Source: Pseudoflavonifractor sp. MSJ-30
Lineage (GTDB): Bacteria > Bacillota > Clostridia > Oscillospirales > Oscillospiraceae
Direction: 5' to 3'
Length of the DNA stretch: 64,000 nucleotides
Assembly: GCF_018918045.1 (NCBI RefSeq)
Contig: NZ_JAHLPU010000048.1
Location: forward strand, 40,366-104,365
Positions 53,364 through 61,323 of the stretch are shown here, in pieces; the stretch's first letter is position 1, and each line of letters begins with the position of its first letter. Both the position numbers and the translations under genes were made by a program. The notes below the pieces were generated by a model that saw only the letters and a list, made by a program, of their open reading frames with translations, ran no database searches and was not told where the DNA came from.

Positions 53364-53607
53364 AGCGTCAACTAACAAGAAAATGCACAAACGGTAAAAT
53401 CGCCTGTGATATGGATTTGTGAATTTCGCGGGTGTCCATCAGCGGAAAGCGGTCGATTCCAGCAGCTTTCCGTCCGGATTCCAGCAGCCAGAGAAACGGG
53501 CCGGAGCAGACCGTCAACGGAATTGTGCGGATTTGCATTTTTGTAGGCCCGCTGTTGGTGTAAAGCGGATCAGAAATACGCAAAGCAGTTCACAAAGAGA
53601 ACATCTG

Positions 53608-53988
53608 TCATTTCCGATTGCAGCGGAGTGTGACACGGTACTGGCCGCCGGGAGTACAGGTGAACAGGGTCAGGTCCCAGTCGCCCTCTGTCATTTGCGA
53701 AACAGCGTAGGGTTCCAATATCTCCAACTCGGAGACCACATAATCAAAAACATTGCCGTCCGTGTCCGTAAAGCGAATACTATCGCCCTGAGACAGCTCC
53801 CGCAGGCGGCCGAAATGACTGGCGTAGTTGTGGGCAGCGATCACCAGATCATCGGTGTAGGCGGAGCCTGTATACCGGCAGGGAGCTACGCGCAGACCGG
53901 GATAGTCCCAAGAGCTGATGACCGGCAGCTCCCGGCCCAGGTCAGGGATGGAGAGAACACCGATATACTCCCGGTCATCTATCCGCAC
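53608..53988 (-). pseudogene. Sortase, catalytic part only
   Basis: Holds a full sortase catalytic core with the histidine in LVIAAHNYASHFG, the cysteine in LTLFTCTPGGQ and the arginine in YRVTLRC. The usual N-terminus with membrane anchor and linker is missing: the fragment starts at about YIGVLSIPDLGRELPVISSW, which in relatives follows some 90 residues. Just before it, in another frame, is the beginning of a Cna_B-type protein. The best reading is a deletion that removed the end of that protein and the start of the sortase. The GTG at 53988 has no ribosome site, so expression is doubtful. Confidence 0.75.
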
Positions 53989-54218
53989 AGGTACTTCTGA
54001 AAGTCCCCCTCCGCCGTGAAGGTTCCCTGAGCATCCACGCTTGCCACATAGTAAATGGAAAAGGGAAAGCCCGCAATGGGTACGCCATTGTCCAGAAAAT
54101 CCACCGTCAGGGCGCAGTCCCGCCCCGTGTCAATGGTCTCCGCGCCAGCTGCCAGAGGCAGCAGCCCCAGAGACAGGATCACGCACAGAAGGAGCGCAAG
54201 GAAACGTCTAGTCTTTAT
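53979..54218 (-). pseudogene. Truncated Cna_B-type surface protein with ATA start
   Basis: Begins with a perfect signal peptide (KTRRFLALLLCVILSLGLLP, LAAGAE) and the first strands of a Cna_B/SpaA-like domain (TGRDCALTVDFLDNGVPI, then FSIYYVASVDAQGTFTAEGD), then stops after GDFQKYLCG. The start codon that fits the AAGGAGAG ribosome site at 54224-54231 is ATA, at 54216-54218, in the place expected for ATG; the next possible start (GTG at 54182) would cut the signal peptide. In relatives this protein continues for 200 or more residues to an LPxTG end. Start change and truncation both point to decay. It overlaps the sortase C stop. Confidence 0.7.
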
Positions 54219-54990
54219 CTTTCTCTCTCCTTTTCCCGCTGCCGGAGAGCAGCAGAATCACAAGAATCAGGAAAATCGGCGCGGCCACAACTGGGGCCAC
54301 CAGCAAAGGCTCTACCTGCACCGCGTCCGAGACCACCCGGATGGTTTTCACCTCCGGAGCGTTGTCCGTCCGCCGCCCGCAGACCAGAAGGCGGTGGGTA
54401 TTGATGCCGTAGGGGGTGCATGTGACCAGCGTACACAGGTCCTCCCCCTCCCGAATGGTCAGTTCCTCCGTCTCGGTCGGCTCCACAATGAGGACCTTTG
54501 TGACCTCATAGGTCAGCACCTCGTCCAGGATGCGGATAACGAAGGTATCCCCCACTACCAGCTTGTCCAGATTGGTGAACAGTTTGGCGCTGGGCAGCCC
54601 TCTGTGGCCGGAAAGCACGCAATGGGTGCTCTCCCCGCCTACCGTCAGGCTGGTCCAGTCCAGATGGCCCACGGCGACCTGAAGCACCGCTTCATCGGTG
54701 CCATGGTAAATGGGCAGGGACAGGTCGATATTCGGAATTTCGATATAGCCCATAATGCCCGTGCCTTCCAGATTCAGAAGCCTTTCATACTGTGCCTTTT
54801 GTTCGGCAGGCAATACGTAAGGATTGTCCCGGCCGGACAGGCTTTGATTATAGGCCCTTGCTGCCGAGAGCAGTTCGGAACACTGCCCGTTATCCAGGCT
54901 GCTTACCTGCTGGGCATAGGAGGTCACCGCCGCCGAGACGTGCAGCGTATTCCAGTAGTCGCTGACCGTGGGATACAGCAGCAAGGGCAC
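54208..54990 (-). CDS. srtC: Class C (pilus) sortase with shortened N-terminus
   Basis: Sortase of 260 residues that would join pilin subunits at LPxTG. The lid-type N-terminal region (SDYWNTLHVSAAVTSYAQQV) and the core (GYIEIPNIDLSLPIYHGTDE, SGHRGLPSAKLFTNLDKLVV with catalytic His, CTLVTCTPYGINTHRLLVCG with catalytic Cys and Arg) are intact, and a C-terminal helix (LLVAPVVAAPIFLILVILLL) anchors it. The usual N-terminal helix is reduced to PLLLYPTV, because a stop lies four codons before the GTG start. It sits 18 bases behind the pilin, in the typical pilin-sortase order. Anchoring through the C-terminus alone may suffice. Confidence 0.85.
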   Translation of the reverse strand: MPLLLYPTVSDYWNTLHVSAAVTSYAQQVSSLDNGQCSELLSAARAYNQSLSGRDNPYVLPAEQKAQYERLLNLEGTGIMGYIEIPNIDLSLPIYHGTDEAVLQVAVGHLDWTSLTVGGESTHCVLSGHRGLPSAKLFTNLDKLVVGDTFVIRILDEVLTYEVTKVLIVEPTETEELTIREGEDLCTLVTCTPYGINTHRLLVCGRRTDNAPEVKTIRVVSDAVQVEPLLVAPVVAAPIFLILVILLLSGSGKRREKDKD

Positions 54991-55008
54991 GCCCCTATTC
55001 TATGGGAA

Positions 55009-58000
55009 TCAAGAGCGGGGTTCTCTCCGTCTTTTGACCGCAAAGAGCGTCAGACTTGCCGCAATGAGCAGGATACCCAGCGCAGTGAAGCCCGCCGTGC
55101 CGCTGCCGCCGGTGCGGGGCAGCTCGGCATAATTCAGACGATTGGTAACCGTCACTTTCCCCACAGGGGCCTGCGCCGTAACGGTAATTTCCGTCCTGTC
55201 GTAGAACCCCACAAAGGGTACGCCGCCCACCGTCCCCGGCTGGCCGTGCGGGATGGTTTTTCCCTGGTCATTCAGCTCGAAGACATAATAGGTTCCGAAC
55301 GCCACATCCGTGAATCTGGCGGAAGCCGTCAGCTGGCCGTAGGCATAGGTGACATAGGTCTCCTGAATCAGTTTGGTACCCTCTTCATCCGCAAACAGGC
55401 CAAATCGATAGGTTCCGTTGTGGGGTTTCTCAAGTTTACTGCCATCGGCATTTTGGAATACCTTGGTGACCTCGATCTCGCCCTTGTGGTTGAAGGCCGT
55501 GTAGGTATACTGGGGCGTTGCGTAGTGGATAGTCACGCCCAACGTCTTCTCAGCCGAATAATCCGGATAGCTGTTATCCTCCTGCTGTTTCGCAATCAGA
55601 ACATAGTGGGGTGCATCGTCCAGCACATAGCCTACGGGGGCTTGTGTCTCCCGGATCTGATACACTGTATTGTACTCCAGAATCTGATCCGATGCTGTAC
55701 CAAAGGTCAGACTACCGTCATCAGCGGTCGTTCCGGTGTAGACTTTTTCCGTTTCTACCAGCTTGCCATCTTTCAGTTCCATCTCCGTCAGCTTAAATGT
55801 CGCACCGGCCAGTTTCTGCTGGTTATTGTACTGATCCACCTTGGAAATGAGGATCTGGGGTGTCGGTGCTGCTCCGGCTGTACCGCCGGCCTGATATTGG
55901 AAACTGTTGTCTTTCACAGAGCCTCCAGTGGTGGTGGCGTAGCCTTCCCAGTGGGCATTGTTCTCCACGGTAACGGTCTGTCCCGGCGCTGCGTTGACAG
56001 CGGTGGTGTAGGAAATGGTCAGTGGCTGATTATCCGGCAGGATGATTTTCAGGGTCTGCTTTCCGTCCTTTTTTTCCACAGAGGAACTCCAGGAACCTGC
56101 TGGCAATGGCTGATCTGTGTTGCTGTTCTTCACCGTGATGGAGGAAATGTCAATGGTCAGATTGTCTCCCAGCTCATCCACCAGGGTGATTTTCTCCGCT
56201 CCGGGCATCAGGTCAATGCCCTCCTGGTTGAGCTGAATCGTAAAGGGATAGTTGCCGCCGGTAACCTCGGCCGTATTGCCCTTTCCCTTCTTCATCTGGG
56301 GCACAGACAGGGTCACGCCGCTGGCTGCGGTGTCGATCACATCACCAGTGGAATTGTACAGTGTGACCGTGTTGTTAAAGGTCTTTTCCTGTCCACCCAG
56401 CAGAACATCTTTATCCGTCAGCTTGCAGACGATTTGCAGCTCCACGGCGTAATCATCTGCGTCGCCGCCGCCGGGGAACAGATTTGTGACCTTCATAATG
56501 GCTTTTTGACCATTTACATAGTAGAAGTTGGTGAGGGATCCGGTATTATTTCCTGTAGAGGTGTTGTCGTTTTGGATCCAGTCCGCTCCCAGGTCGTCGA
56601 TTTTGGCCATTGTGGACTTGGGCATTTCACTCGTAATCTTTTTCCCATACCAATACATCCGAATGTAGGCGATTTCCATTCCCTCAGGGATTTGCTCCTC
56701 CACCCGGTAGGTTCCATCCAGTGTACCGGCATAGTTCAGGTGGATCAGCCAGCCCACATATTTTCCCGGGACTGGCAGCAGAGATGCATCATATCTTGCT
56801 CTGTTTGTTCCGTTGATATATTTGATGTTCTGGCCATCGCTTGTAATCACATCTGCCAGTTCCTTGAAAATGGTTGCCTTGCCATAAAGGGTCTGCTGTG
56901 CCGGGCCGTGGTCAACCCAGTTTCCTTCTGCGGAGGAGGTTTGCAGCCCGTTTTTGTAGGTCAACACATCCCGGGGCTTCTCGGGCAACGCATCCGGCTC
57001 TGTTTTCACCAGGACATACAGCGATTTACCATCCAATTGCACGGCATCCTTAAACGTGACCGTCAGGGGCTGACCATCTTCGCGATTGGAAGTATAGTTA
57101 TCAGATTGTACCTCTGTCAGCTGGCTTTGCAGAGCATCCAGTGTCTTGTAGTCCGACAGAGTCAGGCCAGTTGCACCTGTATACACGCCGATCAGAGAAT
57201 CCTCATGGATGTGATTGCCTGTGATGCCCGTTCCGGCGGCAGGGGTATCCTTGAGGGCAAAGCCCGCAGGCAAGGACTTGCCATCCACCCGGATTGCCCA
57301 GTAGAGGGTGCCCCTCTTATAATCCCCAGCACCCTTGGGCGGCTCATAGAACAGGGCATGCTTCTGAGCAGCAAAGCTGTTATCGCCGGAAACAGTCACC
57401 TGGGCACTGGCCTTGATCCTTGCAAGGGTATAAGTATTTCCGCCATACCCCACTGTGCCGCTGAGTTCAAACTCATTGGTTACCAGCACCGTACCGGTAG
57501 CATTTGGCTTTGCATAATAGGTCAGGCGGTAGGCGTGATTCTGGTTGGGCGAACAGGTTTTGGGGGTAATTGCAAATTGTGTCTTACCATCAATTTTGAC
57601 CCAGAAGGTTTCGGCAGGGTCTTTGTCTGCAAAATAACCCAGTGCCGCCTGATCTTCAAGACTGGAAGCAGGCGCTTCTTGATCAATATGGAACGCATCC
57701 ACCTTCACATAGCCCACAAAGGTCATGTAGCTGCTGAGGGTATCCCTCAGCTGGGCAGAGGACAAATCCCAATCCCCGGCCTCATTGACCAGTACCTGAT
57801 ACTGATAGCTTCCCTCCGGTGCAATGAAGTTTTGGGTGTTATCCGTGGTCGTTCCATCGGAGTCATAGACACTTCCGCCTGTCATATCCACCGTGACGTC
57901 TTCTGTCTGCGCCTGTCCCACCACTTTCCGGGACCATGCCTTGCGGGTGATTTGTCTTTCGACAAACCATTTCTGTCCCGGCATCAAAACCGCCTGGTTG

Positions 58001-60594
58001 TTTTCATCAACCCAATAGATTTGTACACGGTTCTTGACGATTTCTGTATTGTTGCCCGCCACCGTAAAGAACCCCGGCTCGATCACAACGGTGTACACCA
58101 GTGTTCTGCTTTCATTGGGTTTCAGCGCCCCTACATGGTATTCAAAGGCACCGTTCGGCTTGTTACTGTCATTTCTCGATTCATTGAATGTCAGGTGTCC
58201 GGAAGGCTCCGCGGTATATACTGTGGTTAAGTTATTCTGATTTGCGCTGCCGTCTCCACCCTGGTACAGCTTAAAGCTGCCTTCTTTATAATACATGTAC
58301 TTCCGAAGCTCCGGTTTTGTGCACACGCCATCGTGAAGCACCGAATCGTCCAGGGAGTCTTTGATTACAACGTCTCTCAAGGTATAGCTGCTGTCTTTTG
58401 CCGTCACCCAGACATAATAGGTAAGTTCCAGATTACCTTCCTTTGTCTCGTTGATGCTGCCCAGAATTCCCTTGACCAGCGTTGCCTTGGTTTCCGGCGT
58501 AAAGGTTGCCGTTGCAGAATTCCGGTCATAGGTTTTGGAGAAAACCGTGGCAGTGTTCTGAATGTTATCCTTAGGCTTGCCGCCGGTATAGCCCTCCTTC
58601 AGCAAAACACGATAAGTAAGGGTCTTTTTTTGACTGGCCGTCATATCACCGATCGTCCAGGTCATGGTTTTGTTCTCGTTGTCTATAACGACCGTCTCGG
58701 TATTTCCCTCCAGCCGAACATACCCATCGACCCAATCCTTCCCCGTTCCAAAGGCATCGGTAACCGTCACCTCGGGGCAGCCGTCCGGTCCGGCGGTGAC
58801 TGTCAGGGTGTATTCCAGGTAGTCCCTTCCATCCTCTCCCCGAATAACTTTCTTTGCCACTGTCTTTTCGATCTGCACTTCGCCGTATTGGGCGATCAGA
58901 TCCCCGTCGAAGTTGACTTTGATGGAAACATTGCCGATTTGAATCGTTGCATTGCCGTCATCCGGGATCTTTGACAGATTCGCCTTGCCCTGGACATAGA
59001 AATCGCCGCCGATGACGGAGTTATTTGTCTGCTGACCCTTTAACCATTCTGTCTGGAAGGTAATGGTCGCAGTTTGGCCGGATACCGTGATGGTGCCGAT
59101 TTCCTTGTTGTACGCATCCTGGATGGCGCCGTCAGCCTTTGCATCCCGGAAGACATCCGGCAGGGTGTAGGTCATTTTTCCACCCGCTGCCAGCAAATCA
59201 GCAATGGGCACACCTTCATACTTCACCGTCAGCTTGAACTCGGCGTTGCCGGGAATCTGATGTGCTGTTGATGCATCCTTCCAAGTGTCATTCTCACTTA
59301 ACCGGTATTCCAGCTTGGTTCCATTTTCCACAATATGGGGAGCTACATTCACAGGCTCAGCCGTACCCATTTCGCCCTCTGCCGGGTCATCTGCCCCGGT
59401 CAGGGCCACAGCCATGACCCTGCGGGGGCCTTGGGCGGCGTAGGCGGTGCCCATCACCGGCAGGCCGCTGGGAACGCCCTCCGGGGCAGTCTCATCGGCA
59501 GCTTCCGTTTCTTCCGTGGCCTCGGTTTCCTCCGTGGCTTCCGTTTCCTCCGTGGCCTCGGTTTCCTCCGTGGCTTCCGTTTCTTCCGTGGCCTCGGTTT
59601 TCTCCGTGGATTCCGTTTCCTCCGTGGCCTCGGTTCCTTCCGTGGCTTCCGGCGGGGTGCAGTCCGGGCCGTGGGCGTGTTCTTCCATGCCGCAGGTCAG
59701 TTCCCACTGGCCATAGCACCGGGCCGTATGCACATGGGTTTCATCGGTGCAGGTCAGTGTTTGGGTGTCCACCGGGACTTCTTCCGTGCGGAAGCATTCC
59801 TCCCCATGCTGGTGCCGCAGAATCTGGAGCTTGCCGCAGACCAGACCGCCGTTTGCGTCATAGCAGGCATGGGTATGGCGGTGGAGCGTGATCTCCCGCA
59901 CCCCACAAACAAGAACAGGCTCCGCGCTCTCCGCCTGGCCGCAGGTCAGCTTCTGCTCCCAGGCATAGCATTCGTCCGTATGGACGTGGTCGCTCTCGAT
60001 GCCGCAGGTCAGCTCCCGGGTCGTCTCATAACAGCTTTCACTGTGGGTATGCTCCGGAGTTTCCGATTCCCCGCAGACGAGATTTTCCGTCTCTGTCCAG
60101 CAGTCCTCTGTATGGGCATGAAGCGTACATGTAAGCGCTCCCCGTTCCTGAGTGTAGCAGCAGGAATCATCATGGGTATGCCCCGGTGTATAGCAGGCAT
60201 CCGTATGGGTGTGGGCGTCTATTTCCGGCAGCGTACACCACAGCTTCCCGCTTTCATCATAGCAGGCGCTGTCATGCCGATGCACCAGAAAATCCGCGTA
60301 GCCGCACCGGAGTTCCCCGGCCGCGTCATAGCAGGAGGCCGTATGGGTGTGGACCTCCGCGGCGCAGTGGGGAACCGTCTCCGTAACGGAAAGGATCTGG
60401 GTATAGCAGGAATCATCATGGGTATGCTCCGGGAGCTGGCACTCTTTTTCCAGAGTGACCGCCGGGAGGGCCAGCGCATAGACGGTACCCAGCGCCACTG
60501 CCAGACCCAGCACCGCCACGACCTTATGCCATCGTTTTTGTGAGCGCCGTTTTTGGATCCATTTGTCCTCTTCGGGCAAAATCGAGCGTTTCAT
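55009..60594 (-). CDS. Giant LPxTG pilin/adhesin with HTHxxxCY array
   Basis: Protein of 1861 residues. Order: membrane-spanning start (VVAVLGLAVALGTVYALALP), an array of about 12 His/Cys motifs (for example LPEHTHDDSCYTQ, VHTHTASCYDAAGELRCG, GHTHDDSCCYTQ; residues about 50-345), a Glu/Thr repeat (TEATEETEATEE, about 350-400), a series of SpaA/Cna_B-like domains with isopeptide-type motifs (for example ISKVDQYNNQQKLAGATFKL, IEVTKVFQNADGSKLEKPHN), and LPRTG (AELPRTGGSGTAGF), a helix and basic tail RREPRS for sortase anchoring. It is the cargo of the sortases downstream and follows a signal peptidase I gene by 12 bases. Length and repeats suggest an elongated surface fibre or backbone pilin. 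Confidence 0.9.
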   Translation of the reverse strand: MKRSILPEEDKWIQKRRSQKRWHKVVAVLGLAVALGTVYALALPAVTLEKECQLPEHTHDDSCYTQILSVTETVPHCAAEVHTHTASCYDAAGELRCGYADFLVHRHDSACYDESGKLWCTLPEIDAHTHTDACYTPGHTHDDSCCYTQERGALTCTLHAHTEDCWTETENLVCGESETPEHTHSESCYETTRELTCGIESDHVHTDECYAWEQKLTCGQAESAEPVLVCGVREITLHRHTHACYDANGGLVCGKLQILRHQHGEECFRTEEVPVDTQTLTCTDETHVHTARCYGQWELTCGMEEHAHGPDCTPPEATEGTEATEETESTEKTEATEETEATEETEATEETEATEETEATEETEAADETAPEGVPSGLPVMGTAYAAQGPRRVMAVALTGADDPAEGEMGTAEPVNVAPHIVENGTKLEYRLSENDTWKDASTAHQIPGNAEFKLTVKYEGVPIADLLAAGGKMTYTLPDVFRDAKADGAIQDAYNKEIGTITVSGQTATITFQTEWLKGQQTNNSVIGGDFYVQGKANLSKIPDDGNATIQIGNVSIKVNFDGDLIAQYGEVQIEKTVAKKVIRGEDGRDYLEYTLTVTAGPDGCPEVTVTDAFGTGKDWVDGYVRLEGNTETVVIDNENKTMTWTIGDMTASQKKTLTYRVLLKEGYTGGKPKDNIQNTATVFSKTYDRNSATATFTPETKATLVKGILGSINETKEGNLELTYYVWVTAKDSSYTLRDVVIKDSLDDSVLHDGVCTKPELRKYMYYKEGSFKLYQGGDGSANQNNLTTVYTAEPSGHLTFNESRNDSNKPNGAFEYHVGALKPNESRTLVYTVVIEPGFFTVAGNNTEIVKNRVQIYWVDENNQAVLMPGQKWFVERQITRKAWSRKVVGQAQTEDVTVDMTGGSVYDSDGTTTDNTQNFIAPEGSYQYQVLVNEAGDWDLSSAQLRDTLSSYMTFVGYVKVDAFHIDQEAPASSLEDQAALGYFADKDPAETFWVKIDGKTQFAITPKTCSPNQNHAYRLTYYAKPNATGTVLVTNEFELSGTVGYGGNTYTLARIKASAQVTVSGDNSFAAQKHALFYEPPKGAGDYKRGTLYWAIRVDGKSLPAGFALKDTPAAGTGITGNHIHEDSLIGVYTGATGLTLSDYKTLDALQSQLTEVQSDNYTSNREDGQPLTVTFKDAVQLDGKSLYVLVKTEPDALPEKPRDVLTYKNGLQTSSAEGNWVDHGPAQQTLYGKATIFKELADVITSDGQNIKYINGTNRARYDASLLPVPGKYVGWLIHLNYAGTLDGTYRVEEQIPEGMEIAYIRMYWYGKKITSEMPKSTMAKIDDLGADWIQNDNTSTGNNTGSLTNFYYVNGQKAIMKVTNLFPGGGDADDYAVELQIVCKLTDKDVLLGGQEKTFNNTVTLYNSTGDVIDTAASGVTLSVPQMKKGKGNTAEVTGGNYPFTIQLNQEGIDLMPGAEKITLVDELGDNLTIDISSITVKNSNTDQPLPAGSWSSSVEKKDGKQTLKIILPDNQPLTISYTTAVNAAPGQTVTVENNAHWEGYATTTGGSVKDNSFQYQAGGTAGAAPTPQILISKVDQYNNQQKLAGATFKLTEMELKDGKLVETEKVYTGTTADDGSLTFGTASDQILEYNTVYQIRETQAPVGYVLDDAPHYVLIAKQQEDNSYPDYSAEKTLGVTIHYATPQYTYTAFNHKGEIEVTKVFQNADGSKLEKPHNGTYRFGLFADEEGTKLIQETYVTYAYGQLTASARFTDVAFGTYYVFELNDQGKTIPHGQPGTVGGVPFVGFYDRTEITVTAQAPVGKVTVTNRLNYAELPRTGGSGTAGFTALGILLIAASLTLFAVKRRREPRS
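59500..59650. repeat. TEATEE-coding 18-base tandem repeat
   Basis: Seven or so imperfect copies of an 18-base unit (tccgtggcctcggtttcc type on the plus strand) code Thr-Glu-Ala-Thr-Glu-Glu in the pilin. Copy number is prone to change by slippage and stays in frame. Confidence 0.85.
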
Positions 60595-60606
60595 CTCTGT
60601 ACCCCC

Positions 60607-61197
60607 CTATTCCAACACGCCAAAGCTTTTGAAAGGCCAGACCCGGAAGACGATTTTTCCGATAATCTGTTCCTGAGAAATACAGCCGATCTCCGTATGC
60701 CGGGAATCCACCGAAGTGGAACGGTGATCGCCCATGCAGAAATACCGATTCTCCGGCACCTGATAGGGCAGCTCGATATTGGCGTCTCCGAAGGATTTCT
60801 CCGTCAAATAGGGTTCCCGCAGGAGCCTTCCGTCCACATAGACGTTTCCCTCCGCATCTATATCCACCGTCTCTCCCGGACCGGCTATCACACGCTTTAC
60901 AAGAATCTTGTTTCCGACATAAAAGGCTACAAGATCTCCCTGCTTTAATTCCGTCCCCTTGATGGAGACTACAATATCCCGCTCGTTCAGAGTCGGGGAC
61001 ATGGAACCGCCATAGATCTGCAGCACCGGCATCCAGATCGTTGCGACCAGCACCGCGGCGGCAGCCACGACCAGCAGCGCATAAAGCGTACTGCGCAGCG
61101 CCCGGCCATAACGGGAACGGTAGCGGAGCCGCTTCCGCTCCGATTCCAGCTGTTCCAAAGTCGGAATTTCAGGTGAAGTGTCTCTTTTTTTCATTTC
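60607..61197 (-). CDS. lepB: Signal peptidase I
   Basis: Membrane serine-lysine protease that removes signal peptides; about 196 residues. The N-terminal anchor is LYALLVVAAAAVLVATIWMP, box B with catalytic Ser is YGGSMSPTLNERDIV, box D with catalytic Lys is KILVKRVIAGPGETVDI, and box E is YFCMGDHRSTSVDSRHTEIG. I start at MKKRDTSPEI, eight bases after GGAG; an earlier ATG lacks a site. It is the first gene of the pilus operon, so it may be dedicated to the giant pilin; LepB in pilus loci (SipA type) can also help assembly. Confidence 0.93.
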   Translation of the reverse strand, partial: EMKKRDTSPEIPTLEQLESERKRLRYRSRYGRALRSTLYALLVVAAAAVLVATIWMPVLQIYGGSMSPTLNERDIVVSIKGTELKQGDLVAFYVGNKILVKRVIAGPGETVDIDAEGNVYVDGRLLREPYLTEKSFGDANIELPYQVPENRYFCMGDHRSTSVDSRHTEIGCISQEQIIGKIVFRVWPFKSFGVLE

Positions 61198-61238
61198 TAA
61201 ACTCCACAGAAGTTGCTTCATTGCAGGATCTCTTGTGC

Positions 61239-61267
61239 AGTATATCACAAATACATCGAAAAATCAA
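61239..61267 (-). promoter_or_regulatory. Promoter of the lepB-pilin-sortase operon
   Basis: Minus strand TTGATT, 17-base spacer, TATACT, 42 bases before the lepB start. Confidence 0.75.
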
Positions 61268-61323
61268 CATTTCCACAAAAAGATATGAAAATTTCTGTCA
61301 TTTTTGCACATAAGCTACATATT

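Noticed and set aside
53368..53583. 71-codon minus-strand frame between the sortase scar and the terminator
   Set aside because: No ribosome site, no family resemblance, and it lies in the untranslated tail of the operon.
59500..59650. Regular short repeats that could suggest a CRISPR array
   Set aside because: The repeats are contiguous 18-base units without spacers and code in frame for TEATEE in the pilin.
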